Assembly: GCA_905221605.1 (NCBI GenBank)
Contig: CAJNDS010000902.1
Location: forward strand, 334,766 to 398,765
DNA length: 64,000 nucleotides
From: Symbiodinium natans
Lineage: Eukaryota; Sar; Dinophyceae; Suessiales; Symbiodiniaceae
Reading direction: 5' to 3'
Shown: positions 1 to 10,823 of the stretch, in pieces
Layout of the letters: each line of letters opens with the position of its first letter
How positions within the stretch are numbered: position 1 is the stretch's first letter
Made by a program: the position numbers and the translations under genes
The notes under the pieces: generated by a model
Databases searched by the model: none
What the model saw: the letters and a program-made list of their open reading frames with translations, nothing else
What the model was told of the DNA's origin: nothing

Positions 1-3000
1 TTGAGGACAGACAGCGAGACAGCGGTGAGCGCCCTCATCAAGAGAGCCAATCTGGGGATTAGGATTGTGACCCAAAGAGCACCTCCGCAGGGACATGAAG
101 CGGTTGGTGGTGTGGAAAGGGCAGTGAGAACACTCAAGGAGTTGTTCAGCACGGTGAGGTTGGATCTACGAGCGCAGGGCTTTGACTTGAAGAGAAGTCC
201 TCGAGCGTTTGAGTTTGGTCTGATTTACTGTGCTGCAATGCACAATCACCATGCAGCTGCCTTTGATGGGAAGAAATCACCCCAGGAGTTGGTACTACAG
301 AGATCCCTCCATGAGTGTGGATCGTCGTTGATAGGTGCTACAGTTCTGGCTGAGCTACCGGATTCGATGAAAACCACGGCGCTCTCCCGGTTTGTGGAAG
401 CAGCCTATGTGTACCCTGAAGTTGGTGGCTTGACTCATGTTGTGAGTGCCATGGTGGATGGTTGTCCAAAACACTTTCGAGCAAAGTCCATCAAGCACAT
501 CGTTCCGTTGAAGATTGGGTTGGAGCATTGTCAACATTTGCTCAAGGAGCATGATCCATCGGATACATTGGCTCCCCCGATTCTGAAGGAGAAAGAGGAT
601 GGTGTGCCCGATCGGATTGAAGGTGAAGCGGACAAGGCCTTTGAGGGCCGAGTGTCTGATGGACCGACCACAGACATGAGCAAAGTTGGACCTCCAGCTG
701 CATGGGTGAAGGAACATGGTGGCACAGCGAACTGTCCTGCGTGTGGTCCAAAAAGAGGAAAAGCCAACCACAATGCTGAATGCCGAAAACGGTATGATGA
801 TTGGTTGAAAGCTCAACGACAACGGTTGGAATCGAAAGAACCAACAGAGGAAACTCCAAAAATGGACCAGAGAAGCTCAAAGGATGCGGGGGTGATGGAG
901 TCTGGAAGTGAGCCTTCACTCCTGAAACGCCCGAAGATCACCTATGAGAGTCGACCAGATCCCAAGTTGGAGGAGAGGCAAAGCGTCCCAACACCTGCGA
1001 CAGAAGTTGTGGATGTTGACATGGAGGATTTTGAGGATCCAAGTTTGCCTTACCAAGGGATTCCAGATGAGGCAATGGAACCTGGATACTTCGAAGGAGA
1101 AACTCCCGCTGAGGATGAAGCGATCCCAATGGAGGAAGAAAAACCTCAAATGGATGTGGATTCAGTTCCAAATGAGTCCAGTCGAGTTCCCCGGCGTTTA
1201 GAGAGTTTAACTTCAGATGTGAACTCAGTTCCAGATGAGTCCAATCGAGTTCCCCGGCTGATCAATCGTATTTATTTAGACCCAAGACTCGATGTGCCTC
1301 AAGGTCCTATTAAAATGGTAAGCAGTGACGAGAGTCCGAAGTTGGTACATGTGACCAATTCGATTCTGCTCAACAAGAATAGCACTTTCCCGGAGTCCAT
1401 GAAGGTGTGTGGATCCCAAGTTTGGCTGGCAAGACCCACGAGTGTTCTGTCTGAGATAGATGGATGTCCATTAGATGTGGATAAAACAGTGGAAGGCCGG
1501 CGAACTGAGCTGCAGAGTATGACTGCTCACAAAGCAGGGAGAGTGGTTGGAGCAGACGAGGCTCAGAAGTTTGCTCGTCAGCATGGGATAAAGATCATCC
1601 CAACCCGATGGGTCATAGGCCCAAAGGTGGTGAATGGCAAGGAAGCTGTGAGAGCTCGGTGTGTGGTGCAAGACATCGCAAAGGGGAGCACAGCATCATC
1701 TTTAGGACTGAGTGCTACGACTCCTTCTTTAGAAGCGTTACGGACGCTTTTGGCCATTGCTTCGGTAGATGCTATGGATGTCGCAACTTTGGATGTTAGC
1801 GCTGCATTCTTGCATTCCCCCCTTCCGAAAGGATCGAAGGCGATTATCCAATTGCCCAAGGATGTTTCCGCCTGCAAGGACTATTATGTCCCGGTGTTTA
1901 TGATTCTGGATCAAGCCATGAATGGTTTGAGAGTTGCCGCCAAAGCTTGGAACTTGAAGCTGGCGACAGTTGTGAAGAAAGTTGGGTTGAAGCAATGCCC
2001 AACGGAACCTTCCGTCTTCGAGGGCACTGTGAGAGGGAAAAGATTCCTCATGTTGTGCTATGTGGACGATTTGATTCTGTGTGGCACTAGAGATGCCATT
2101 CGGTTGGTGACCGACACCCTGAACGGAGAGTTGAAGATCAAGGAAACGGGTCGAATCACTTCCACTGGTGGAAAGATCACCTTTTTGGGGCGAGAGATTG
2201 AGAGACAAGGGAGTCATCTCAGGATGCGAGTGCCCCCGGCATACTTAGATGCCCTGTTCGAGACAGAGTTCTGTAAGGACCTGAAGGTGGTTACTGCTCC
2301 TCCGGACATCGTGAAAACGGTCGAGAAGGGCAGAGCAAGTGGTTCGGATCCTGAGTTGAGTGACACTGCAGCTGCGAGGTACAGAGCAGTACTTGGCCGG
2401 ATTGCATGGTGGGGTCAGTCGAGACCTGACCTGAGTAGGTGGATGTCCATTCTTTCGCAAGGACAGTCCAAGCCAACAGCATGCTTTGAGCAAGCATTGC
2501 GACAAGTGATTAGGTTCCTAAAGGGACAATACCATGCATGGCAGTACTTTGGCCCTGATGGGAATGTACCGGACAGTGGGCCGGCGCAGCTGGAAGTGTA
2601 TGCGGATGCCAGTTGGGCACCCCAAGCGTCGTTAGGACGAAGATCTGTGTCGGGCATAGCCATCTTTTATAGAGGATGCCTGATCAAGGGAATCTCTCGA
2701 GTTCAAGGGTGTGTATCGCTGAGTTCTTGTGAAGCCGAGTTGAGAGCCATCTTGACTGCGGTACAGGAGAGTGAGGGACTTGCGACTTTGATCGGTCAGT
2801 TGGCCGAGTCAGATGTCACGATCCGATTGCACACTGACAGTTCCTCAGCGAGAGCGGTTTTGCTAAACCGTGGGTTGAGTAGGCGAGTTCGCCACTTAGA
2901 CATCGCTGTCTGCTATCTTCAGGAGCGGATACAGGAAGCTCAGACCTTGAAGGTCATTTGGTGCCCGACAGCGGGAATGATCGCTGACGTTCTTACAAAG

Positions 3001-5070
3001 TGCTTGAGTCAAGTGACATTCTGTCAGCACCAGCAAGCTATGGGTATATACCCTGGTGAAGATGTGCAGCAGGTGTGGAGGATCTGTGGAATCCGACCAA
3101 GGGTTGGAGTTCAGGCATGCCAGTGTGCCGAGGCAACTGGATGCAGTGTGGAGCAAGTTGGATCGTTGAAAAGTGTGAAAAAGTGTGGTGAAGTTTTTGA
3201 AAATTTCCACCTTAGAAGTCCCGAAACCCTTCGTGAAGACTCTTCCCCTGAGGTTCAAGAAATGGATTTATGGTCCACCCGCAAAAGCTTTGGTTCAAGC
3301 ACCACGGAAGCTAGCCCTAGCCTGGAGCCTGTACCTTTGGTGAAGGACAGGAAAATGGCAGCTGAAGACAGCAGGAAGGGTGAGCAGGGTGCTGAGATGA
3401 AAAGCCCCTTTTGGTGTAAGGTTTGCAAATGGTTGTTCAGATCCGAGCATGCTGCCGGGTTGAGCTGGGATGAAAGTGGCAAGCCCAAGTGCGAAAAGTG
3501 CAAACAGACTGTGACAGTCTCTGGCACGGATGCAAGCCATGCATTCCATCTCCGAGAGGCAGAGAAGGAGCGCCGAGCTGCTGGAAAAAGGGGTGATAAA
3601 GGTGAAAGCCGAGGCTCAGGCCAAGCTGCACCGAAACCCAAGGCCATGCCGAAGGTGATTGAACGGATGGTCGACGTGTTTCCGGAGCTGGCGGATCCAG
3701 AGCCGCCGAAGTGGTTCGGTGATGTGTCATGGAGTATCTGCCGGCGCGGAACTCCAGTGGATGAGCTAGAGCTCAAGGACGTGATAGGCACGCTATCCGA
3801 CAAGGATATGTTGCGCTATCAAAGCTCATACGAGAAGCTGGTGAAGCCCATCCAGGAGGTGTGTGAGCTACAGGAGAAACCCACGAAGATCTTCGGAATC
3901 TTGGATGTCCGTGGACAGATTGGTGGCAAGGCCATCATCTGGGAGATGGCAGTGAATGAAGGAGGACTGTACATGGAAGTGCCGCCGGGAACGTGTGGCC
4001 TGGCGATGTTGAGCTTCGTGAGGTACTTGAAGAGAAAAGGGATAATCCCTGTTTTGCTTCTGGGTGAGCACCAGGACCTCGGAGTCTTGCGGATGGTGGA
4101 TCTGTTGTGCATGCTACCCATTTTGGGAGCAGAGAGGATCATGGAGGATGAAGCTGAGAGCTCGTATTATCCCCCATGGGTGTTGCGCTGGAAGAGAAGT
4201 GCAAAGGAAGGATCCTTGGTGTTTAAGGAACTGGTGGAGCGAGTGCGAGTGATTTCGATGTTGTCGTGTGATACACTTCGGATTCACGAGCCGGAGCTGA
4301 GGGAGAGACCAGTCCCCAAGTGGTCGTTTGTGGCCTACAGCCACTACAGATCCGTGATGGAGTCTGTTGCAGGATTCTTGGAGGACCTGGAGAAAAAGAA
4401 AGAGGAGATCACCGACACGCAGAGGGCGGCAAGCTGGAAGAAGGTGGTTGCGAGTGAGACTCGAAGCGGTGTTGTGTGGATCTGCAAGTGTAAGTGGCAC
4501 TTGCCGACCGACTATGTGGTGAGGTTCAACTTGACGTTGCCTGCCGACATGTGGCAGCAAGCCTTTGGGATCATGGGTGAGAATGTTGGGAAACTCGAGA
4601 AGGAGGAAAAGGACCTGAAGCGGATCCTCAAGGCTGCAGCGGAACAGCAAGACCGAGAGTTCGAGGAAGCTGAGCGAAAGCGCAAGCGCATCGCCGACCT
4701 GTCAGCTGCCGAGGAAGAAGCTGCTAAGAGAGCAAAGCTGGAAGGCGAAGCGGTTCGCTCGCCTGTGTCAGTTGTACCATCTGAGTTGGATGCAGCAGCT
4801 ATCGCGCAGATTGCTGAGCGTGTGAAGGCAAGCTTTAGTGTTGCCGATTTGGAGCTGATGTTGGAAGAGAAGAAGAGAAAGGTTGGAGACCAGCCAACTG
4901 AGAGGCCTGCGGAGACGCCAGCTGAGCCTAGCCGATCTTCGCAGGATGTGGTGATGGAAACGAGGACGGCTGAGTTGGCGGAGATGAAGGAAGCCGCCAA
5001 GGAGCGCCGCGCCAAGTTGATGGAGTCAACTGGAGCTGGCGAGAAGAAGGGCGAAGAGGATGAAGAATGA
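1..5070 (+). CDS. Ty1/copia retrotransposon polyprotein, 5' truncated by the window edge
   Basis: The open frame runs 1689 codons from the window edge to the TGA at 5068-5070, so Gag, protease and the first integrase aspartate lie outside. Visible in order: end of the integrase core (D4 and E39, spaced as in a DD35E site, with GGVERAV around the Glu); a linker with a possible zinc knuckle (C245, C248, H257, C261); reverse transcriptase with the catalytic YVDD at 687-690; and Ty1/copia RNase H (D869 in YADASW, E911 in SSCEAEL, D946 in HTDSSS, D996 in MIADVLTK). It would reverse-transcribe and integrate the element. About 650 residues then follow the RNase H without a stop, with a four-Cys site (C1139, C1142, C1164, C1167) and a charged coiled-coil tail; I do not recognise that part. 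The frame is intact, suggesting a young copy. Confidence 0.93.
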   Translation: MRTDSETAVSALIKRANLGIRIVTQRAPPQGHEAVGGVERAVRTLKELFSTVRLDLRAQGFDLKRSPRAFEFGLIYCAAMHNHHAAAFDGKKSPQELVLQRSLHECGSSLIGATVLAELPDSMKTTALSRFVEAAYVYPEVGGLTHVVSAMVDGCPKHFRAKSIKHIVPLKIGLEHCQHLLKEHDPSDTLAPPILKEKEDGVPDRIEGEADKAFEGRVSDGPTTDMSKVGPPAAWVKEHGGTANCPACGPKRGKANHNAECRKRYDDWLKAQRQRLESKEPTEETPKMDQRSSKDAGVMESGSEPSLLKRPKITYESRPDPKLEERQSVPTPATEVVDVDMEDFEDPSLPYQGIPDEAMEPGYFEGETPAEDEAIPMEEEKPQMDVDSVPNESSRVPRRLESLTSDVNSVPDESNRVPRLINRIYLDPRLDVPQGPIKMVSSDESPKLVHVTNSILLNKNSTFPESMKVCGSQVWLARPTSVLSEIDGCPLDVDKTVEGRRTELQSMTAHKAGRVVGADEAQKFARQHGIKIIPTRWVIGPKVVNGKEAVRARCVVQDIAKGSTASSLGLSATTPSLEALRTLLAIASVDAMDVATLDVSAAFLHSPLPKGSKAIIQLPKDVSACKDYYVPVFMILDQAMNGLRVAAKAWNLKLATVVKKVGLKQCPTEPSVFEGTVRGKRFLMLCYVDDLILCGTRDAIRLVTDTLNGELKIKETGRITSTGGKITFLGREIERQGSHLRMRVPPAYLDALFETEFCKDLKVVTAPPDIVKTVEKGRASGSDPELSDTAAARYRAVLGRIAWWGQSRPDLSRWMSILSQGQSKPTACFEQALRQVIRFLKGQYHAWQYFGPDGNVPDSGPAQLEVYADASWAPQASLGRRSVSGIAIFYRGCLIKGISRVQGCVSLSSCEAELRAILTAVQESEGLATLIGQLAESDVTIRLHTDSSSARAVLLNRGLSRRVRHLDIAVCYLQERIQEAQTLKVIWCPTAGMIADVLTKCLSQVTFCQHQQAMGIYPGEDVQQVWRICGIRPRVGVQACQCAEATGCSVEQVGSLKSVKKCGEVFENFHLRSPETLREDSSPEVQEMDLWSTRKSFGSSTTEASPSLEPVPLVKDRKMAAEDSRKGEQGAEMKSPFWCKVCKWLFRSEHAAGLSWDESGKPKCEKCKQTVTVSGTDASHAFHLREAEKERRAAGKRGDKGESRGSGQAAPKPKAMPKVIERMVDVFPELADPEPPKWFGDVSWSICRRGTPVDELELKDVIGTLSDKDMLRYQSSYEKLVKPIQEVCELQEKPTKIFGILDVRGQIGGKAIIWEMAVNEGGLYMEVPPGTCGLAMLSFVRYLKRKGIIPVLLLGEHQDLGVLRMVDLLCMLPILGAERIMEDEAESSYYPPWVLRWKRSAKEGSLVFKELVERVRVISMLSCDTLRIHEPELRERPVPKWSFVAYSHYRSVMESVAGFLEDLEKKKEEITDTQRAASWKKVVASETRSGVVWICKCKWHLPTDYVVRFNLTLPADMWQQAFGIMGENVGKLEKEEKDLKRILKAAAEQQDREFEEAERKRKRIADLSAAEEEAAKRAKLEGEAVRSPVSVVPSELDAAAIAQIAERVKASFSVADLELMLEEKKRKVGDQPTERPAETPAEPSRSSQDVVMETRTAELAEMKEAAKERRAKLMESTGAGEKKGEEDEE

Positions 5071-6180
5071 ACTGAGATGCTAAGTGATCTCAGTGGTTGG
5101 GTGGGTGAGTGAAACCCGCAGCCATTTTTTTGGAAGCCATGGCCGCGTTGCCGCCATGGAGCGCCCGCGATTTTTCTGGTTAGTGTGAGCCCTTGTTTCA
5201 GTGCATGAGAAGTTTGCAAAGAGGAGGCAAAATGATGATGAAACTCAACGAGGGACTCTATAGCCCCTTCTGCAAGGCGTCTGATTGCCACCTCTGAAGA
5301 CGTTTTTGGCTGATGGTACGCTGGAAGAAGCGAAACTATGAAGCCAATCTTTTCCTGAAGGATCAGCTAGCCGATGCTAGTTGGTGAGTTTGGTGACCTG
5401 GAAGATGCGAGACTGAGGAGGAGTACCACGACAAGGTCGAGTGCTGAGTGGGAAACATCTGAAGCTTGCATTAATTCGTTTTCACGTGTTTGTCACCACG
5501 AACTCTTGGATTCGTTCCAAGACAACCCTGCCCCAGTGCAGGTGGATGCAAGTTTAATTCGTTTTTCACGTGTTTGGACAACGAACTCTTGGGTTACCAG
5601 TGATGTGGACCCAGGACAACCTGCCTGATGGTGGGATCTTGCATGAGTTTTAAGTTTGATGTCAGAGATCGACTGGTGTGTTGTTTGTTTCGTTTGGTGG
5701 CGAGTACGCACCAAGGGAATGTGGCCAGGGCATCCCCTTAGTGTTGAAGTGCCGAGCTGGGCTTGGACTTCAGATCTTTGACATGAACCCTCAGCAAAAT
5801 GCGGGGGGTGGAAGATTGTGGCTGATCAGTGATGTTTTTGTCATGTTTTGGATCAGCTTGTATAGGTTTGTTTTGCTTCGGAGTGATTGGGAATCCGTGT
5901 GATCCCATCCTCGATGGTTTATGCCTCGTTGATTTCCAAGGAAATCATACGAGTGTGTTTTTGCCCAATACGCTATTTAAAGTGAGTGTGCAGTGTGTAG
6001 GAACTTCGTTCTGAAGCTGAGTTTAAGCTCACAAGAGAGAATTCGTTTAGTTTGTGCACTTCGTGACTTTTGGCTCAAGTGGCTCTGACTGTGAAAAAGA
6101 GAGAGCTGTCCGCACTTGTGTGAGAGGTCAGGGTTCGTGCTTTCAAGGGAAAAGGTACCAGAGGGACCTTCGGTTTTTCA
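5071..6180 (+). mobile_element. Non-coding 3' tail and putative 3' LTR of the Copia element
   Basis: No convincing gene lies between the polyprotein stop and about 6180. Most of the stretch recurs, diverged, at 18410-19393, which marks it as part of the mobile element. Homology is strong from about 5386 (gagttt..gcgagactga) to 6180 (agggaccttcgg) and weaker back to 5120. It carries a spliced-leader-like 12-mer. LTR ends could not be fixed because the 5' LTR is outside the window. Confidence 0.6.
6067..6078 (+). other. Spliced-leader relic (TTTTGGCTCAAG)
   Basis: These 12 bases equal the 3' end of the 22-nt dinoflagellate spliced leader that is trans-spliced onto nuclear mRNAs. A 12-mer match is not expected by chance in 64 kb. 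It recurs at 19285-19296 in the second copy of this tail, so it predates their divergence. It may mark an origin from reverse-transcribed, trans-spliced RNA. Confidence 0.5.
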
Positions 6181-7028
6181 CGCCGTTAGACCCTGCCAAA
6201 TTGCCGAAGGCAAGAAGGCTCCCACTTCCCCGTCTCCATGGACAAACGGTTTTTTTTTTTTTTTTGGACTGACGCCTCTTTACTACATCAGTAGCACAGT
6301 AGGCGGTCTTGTTGGGCTCGACGTAAAGGGTGAAACAAAGTCAGCGCACAATCCGCCAGACACACCAAGCAACCAAGCAAATAAACACCAAAGAAACAAA
6401 GCGAGCAATCGCGCTGAACTACTAGATACCCACGGACAGCGTATCCATGGACAAACGGGAGGGGTACAGCGTGGACGAAACGATCGGCCCGGCTGCGGCT
6501 TTTCCACAACCCAATAAGGTATGCAAGATCTTTGCCATAAGGATTCTCCGCAGCGTTTCACATCTTGCAAAGACTCATTAGCATCTTCTCAATATCTGCT
6601 ACGCTCAAGCTCTTACTTGCTTGGCGATTTGCGCAATCGTTGCAGCATCCAGCACTGGCAAAGCCATTTTGCTGGACAACCGCCTTCATTAGGTTTTTAG
6701 AGCTCCTAGCGCTGCGCCACGTCCAGTACAGACTTAAGCGAAAGTATGGGCCGTCAGGTTGCTTAACGCGTTTGTAGAGACAGTTCCCACACAAGCGCCA
6801 GAGCCGTAGCAATAGCACTTCCTTTTGGGTTGGCAAGTACACTGAAAGAAAGGCACGAACGCGCACAAAGGCACAATGTAGAGGCAAGAAAAGGTTGTGG
6901 TTTGGCGTTTGGGTGAGAGAGTCGGGTGTGTCATGGAGTGTGGGTGTGTGTTCATTATGTGGGTGCAAAGTGGCTTTGGATTTTGGAAACACAAAACAAG
7001 GGAGAAATTAATTCCAAAAAGGAAGCAG
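6181..7028. other. Unassigned repeat-derived stretch
   Basis: There is no supported gene. A run of 17 T lies at about 6249-6265. From about 6890 to 7017 the sequence is a diverged, shortened version of the right half of the 1.5-kb inverted-repeat element (compare 10580-10800: the same gtgtcatggagtgtgggtgt word and the caattccaaaagg end). Confidence 0.5.
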
Positions 7029-7127
7029 AAAAAAGAACGCCGTCAATTCGCGTGTTCTTGGCTTGCTAAACTGTCTTTAGCTGGCATTTAAAACAGTCTC
7101 GCATGTTCGCGTGCAATCTTTCTTGCG
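7029..7127 (-). repeat. Inverted fragment of the 512-bp satellite
   Basis: Read on the minus strand this is the satellite segment from its gcgagaaagatcgcacg word to the ccaagaacacgcg..gacggcg word. It faces a plus-strand copy at 7269-7372. With the short element between them it forms an inverted repeat with arms of about 100-120 bp. Confidence 0.75.
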
Positions 7128-7268
7128 CTGTGGAGGTCACTGGAGCTTCTTAACCTTTTCGATCAATTTTGCTGCGCCTCTTGGGTTTTAGATTCTCCAG
7201 GTTTTGGTGCAAGGTCTGAGCAGAAGAAGAAGGGTGCAGATTCAACATCAGTGAAGTGACCTCCACAG
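7128..7268. mobile_element. Internally deleted 141-bp derivative of the 30-bp-TIR element
   Basis: It starts CTGTGGAGGTCACTGGAGCT and ends GAAGTGACCTCCACAG, the same termini as the 1.5-kb copies at 9309 and 13383. About 110 bp of the left end and 20 bp of the right end are kept and the middle is lost. That is the usual origin of MITEs from longer inverted-repeat transposons. No transposase is visible. Confidence 0.65.
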
Positions 7269-9308
7269 TGCGAGAAAGTTCGCACGCGAACAATGCAAGA
7301 CTGCTTTGTCTTGCGTGCCAGCTAAAGACAAGTTTAGCAAGCCAAGAACACGCGTATCGACGGCGTTTTTTGTTTTCTTGAGTGTTGATGCAAACAGTAT
7401 CGAATCGAAAGAATCTTATTGTCTGTGAGTTGATTTCAATTATTATTAAACTCAAATGGGTTCCAAAAGCAGCTTAATTCTGGGCACCGAAAACGGGCCC
7501 CAGATTGGATTTCCTGTGTGAACATACAAGGCCACGCAGGTTGGAGCCTCAAATTGGAACCCAAGTTGAGGAGCCATTTTTGGGCCCAGTTGCGGTGTTT
7601 TTTTTCACACACGGGAAGCCAGATCTGGCTTTCACAGGTCCTCGTTGCGAGTAAAACAAATCAGCCTCTCAGTCGGTTCCAGTTTAAGTCTTGTGTCTGT
7701 TTTCCCCAAAATTAGAACAGCAGGCAGCAAGGCGGCAAAGTGTGAACTTGTTTGGAACCGGAACTTTCAACCACAGTGCGAGAAAGATCGCACGCGAACA
7801 ATGCAAGACTGCTTTGTCTTGCGTGCCAGCTAAAGACAAGTTTAGCAAGCCAAGAACACGCGTATCGACGGCGTTTTTTGTTTTCTTGAGTGTTGATGCA
7901 ATCAGTATCGAATCGAAAGAATCTTATTGTCTGTGAGTTGATTTCAATTATTATTAAACTCAAATGGGTTCCAAAAGCAGCTTAATTCTGGGCACCGAAA
8001 ACGGGCCCCAGATTTTGGATTTCCTGTGTGAACATACAAGGCCACGCAGGTTGGAGCCTCAAATTGGAACCCAAGTTTAGGAGCCATTTTTCGGCCCAGT
8101 TGCGTGTTTTTTTTCACACACGGGAAGCCAGATCTGGCTTTCACAGGTCCTCGTTGCGAGTAAAACAAATCAGCCTCTCAGTCGGTTCCAGTTTAAGTCT
8201 TGTGTCAGTCTTCCCCAAAATTAGAACAGCAGGCAGCAAGGCGGCAAAGTGTGAACTTGTTTGGAACCGGAACTTTCTTGAACCACAGTGCGAGAAAGAT
8301 TGCACGCGAACAATGCAAGACTGCTTTGTCTTGCGTGCCAGCTAAAGACAAGTTTAGCAAGCCAAGAACACGCGTATCGACGGCGTTTTTTGTTTTCTTA
8401 GTGTTGATGCAAACAGTATCGAATCGAAAAAATCTTGTTGTCTGTAAGTTGATTTCAATTATTATTGAACTCAAATGGGTTCCAAAAGCAGCTTAATTCT
8501 GGGCACCGAAAACGGGCCCCAGATTTTGGATTCCTGTGTGAACATACAAGGCCACGCAGGTTGAAGCCTCAAATTGGAACCCAAGTTTCGGAGCCATTTT
8601 TGGGCCCAGTTGCGGCGTTTTTTTTCACACACGGGAAGCCAGATCTGGCTTTCACAGGTCCTCGTTGCGAGTAAAACAAATCAGCCTCTCAGTCGGTTCC
8701 AGTTTAAGTCTTGTGTCTGTCTTCCCCAAAATTAGAACAGCAGGCAGCAAGGCGGCAAAGTGTGAACTTGTTTGGAACCGGAACTTTCTCGAACCACAGT
8801 GCGAGAAAGATCGCACGCGAACAATGCAAGACTGCTTTGTCTTGCGTGCCAGCTAAAGACAAGTTTAGCAAGCCAAGAACACGCGTATCGACGGCGTTTT
8901 TTGTTTTCTTGAGTGTTGATGCAAACAGTATCGAATCGAAAAAATCTTATTGTCTGTGAGTTGATTTCAATGATTATTGAACTCAAATGGGTTCCAAAAG
9001 CAGCTTAATTCTGGGCACCGAAAACGGGCCCCAGATTTTGGATTTCCTGTGTGAACATACAAGGCCACGCAGGTTGGAGCCTCAAATTGGAACCCAAGTT
9101 TAGGAGCCATTTTTGGGCCCAGTTGCGGCGTTTTTTTCACACACGGGAAGCCAGATCTGGCTTTCACAGCTCCTCGTTGCGAGTAAAACAAATCAGCCTC
9201 TCAGTCGGTTCCAGTTTAAGTCTTGTGTCAGTCTTCCCCAAAATTAGAACAGCAGGCAGCAAGGCGGCAAAGTGTGAACTTGTTTGGAACCGGAACTTTC
9301 TCGAACCA
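7269..9308 (+). repeat. Satellite array 1: four units of about 510 bp
   Basis: The word aacatacaaggccacgcagg recurs at 7521, 8031 and 9054, with one base changed downstream at 8541, giving spacings of 510, 510 and 513. Units are nearly identical and differ by scattered substitutions and short indels. Each unit holds the 16-bp perfect palindrome AAGCCAGATCTGGCTT and a hairpin GCAAGAC-tgcttt-GTCTTGC. Open frames of about 75-105 codons recur in every unit on both strands, but unit identity explains that; I do not call them genes. Confidence 0.93.
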
Positions 9309-10823
9309 CTGTGGAGGTCACTGGAGCTTCCCTACCTTTTCGATCAATTTTGCTGCCCCTCATCTTGGGTTTCAGATTCTCCAGGTTTTGGTGCAAGGCC
9401 TGAAGGCAGAAGAGGAGAAAAGAAGGGTGCAGAGTCAACAAGAACACTTGAAAATGCAACATGTTTTTTTAAATGGCTCGGTGGAAACTGCAGCTTGGAA
9501 AAGTTCAATGCTTTGAAACAAGTGTTTTTGAAAGCCTCTGACAGTGCCGTTTGGACAGAAATCAACTGCAGGACGAGACGAGTTCAACCGTGGTGTTGAT
9601 TCGTTAAGGTTGCGCGCGACGCCCAAGCCAAACCACTTGAAAATTGCAAAGTGTATTACCAGAATGTGAATAAGTGCGAGCGAAGCGAGCGAAACACCAG
9701 AGTAAATTCAACAAATTTAACTGATCAAGTGTTGATTTTGAGGGTTTTTTCAACATTTTCGGAAACTTCAGAAATTTTGAACATTTGTTGAATGGTGCTG
9801 AATCCAGCGAAGAATTGCAACACGCAACCAAAACGAAAGACAAAGAATTAAAGGCACCCAGCCTGAAAGAAGGCAGAGTTTCTTCTGCTTAAATCTTCTG
9901 TCAAATTTCAGTGTGCCTAATCGAGACTGGGCGACTCTCAAGTCGTTCTGGCCATGATGAGAGGTCAGTGTGATTGTTTTTTTCAATGTCAGCAAGAACT
10001 GCAAAAACGTTTGGTCTTTCTTTGTGAACCTTTGGAGAAATCGAGAAAACACTGGAAAAGAAGCCAAGACAATTTTCTTTAGATTCAGTAGCAGATTCAT
10101 ACACAGCAACATTTGTTTGTTTTTTTCAGTTCAAATTGCCTTCGCCCGTCTGAACAGGCAAGCTTTTCGAAAGAGAGAGTTCCAAGAAACTGCCCTGAAC
10201 TAAAACACAAACAGATCGTTTAGCAAGTGTTTTGGTAAGTGCTGTCAGCCCGGTAAGCTGTCGATTGACCAGAAAGACAGTGGAAAAATCGCAGTCGGAA
10301 CCTAAAGATATCCATGAGAATGTGCATGTTGTGGTTTCGGCTGTTTTCTGAGTGTGCATATGCAAGAGTGGATGTGTGTGTGTGAGCATTTGTGGTTGCA
10401 AAGTGGGTTGGTTTGCGGGTTCATGTCTTTGGCTTCAGTGTGCAAGGAAAGTGTCAGTGTGTGGGTAAAAGGTGGCAAGGCATGGAGTCTCAGAAGCAAC
10501 AACAAATAAAAAAAACAGTGACCTTGCAGTGGTGTCTGTGTGTGTTTACCTCGGTTTTTCATTGTGAATGGTGTGGCGTGTTGTGGTTTTGGCGTTTGTG
10601 GGTCAGAGAGTCGTGTGTGTCATGGAGTGTGGGTGTGTGTTCATTTATGTGGGTGCAAAGTGGCTTGGTGGGTGGTGTGTGTTTGCGTGTATGTCGGCTG
10701 GGTTCTGCTGGCTGTTCAAGTGTGGAAGTGTGCGGGTGGTGAAAGGTGTGTGGATTTTGGAGACACAAAAAAAGGGCAAGAAATCAATTCCAAAAGGTAG
10801 GGAAGCCGAAGTGACCTCCACAG
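9309..10823. mobile_element. Non-autonomous inverted-repeat element, copy 1 (1515 bp)
   Basis: The ends are 30-bp inverted repeats (9309-9338 and 10794-10823; CTGTGGAGGTCACT, a few mismatches, then GCTTCCCTACCTT). It interrupts the satellite exactly at the CCAC(A/T)GTG palindrome of the unit, with satellite on both sides. Inside are AT-rich segments, a GAGCGAAGCGAGCGA word and GT-rich runs. No transposase or other long frame is convincing, so movement would need an enzyme supplied elsewhere. The satellite could also have expanded together with the element. Confidence 0.7.

Noticed and set aside
355-5291. Antisense frames within the Copia polyprotein
   Set aside because: Shadows of a 1689-codon frame with clear catalytic motifs.
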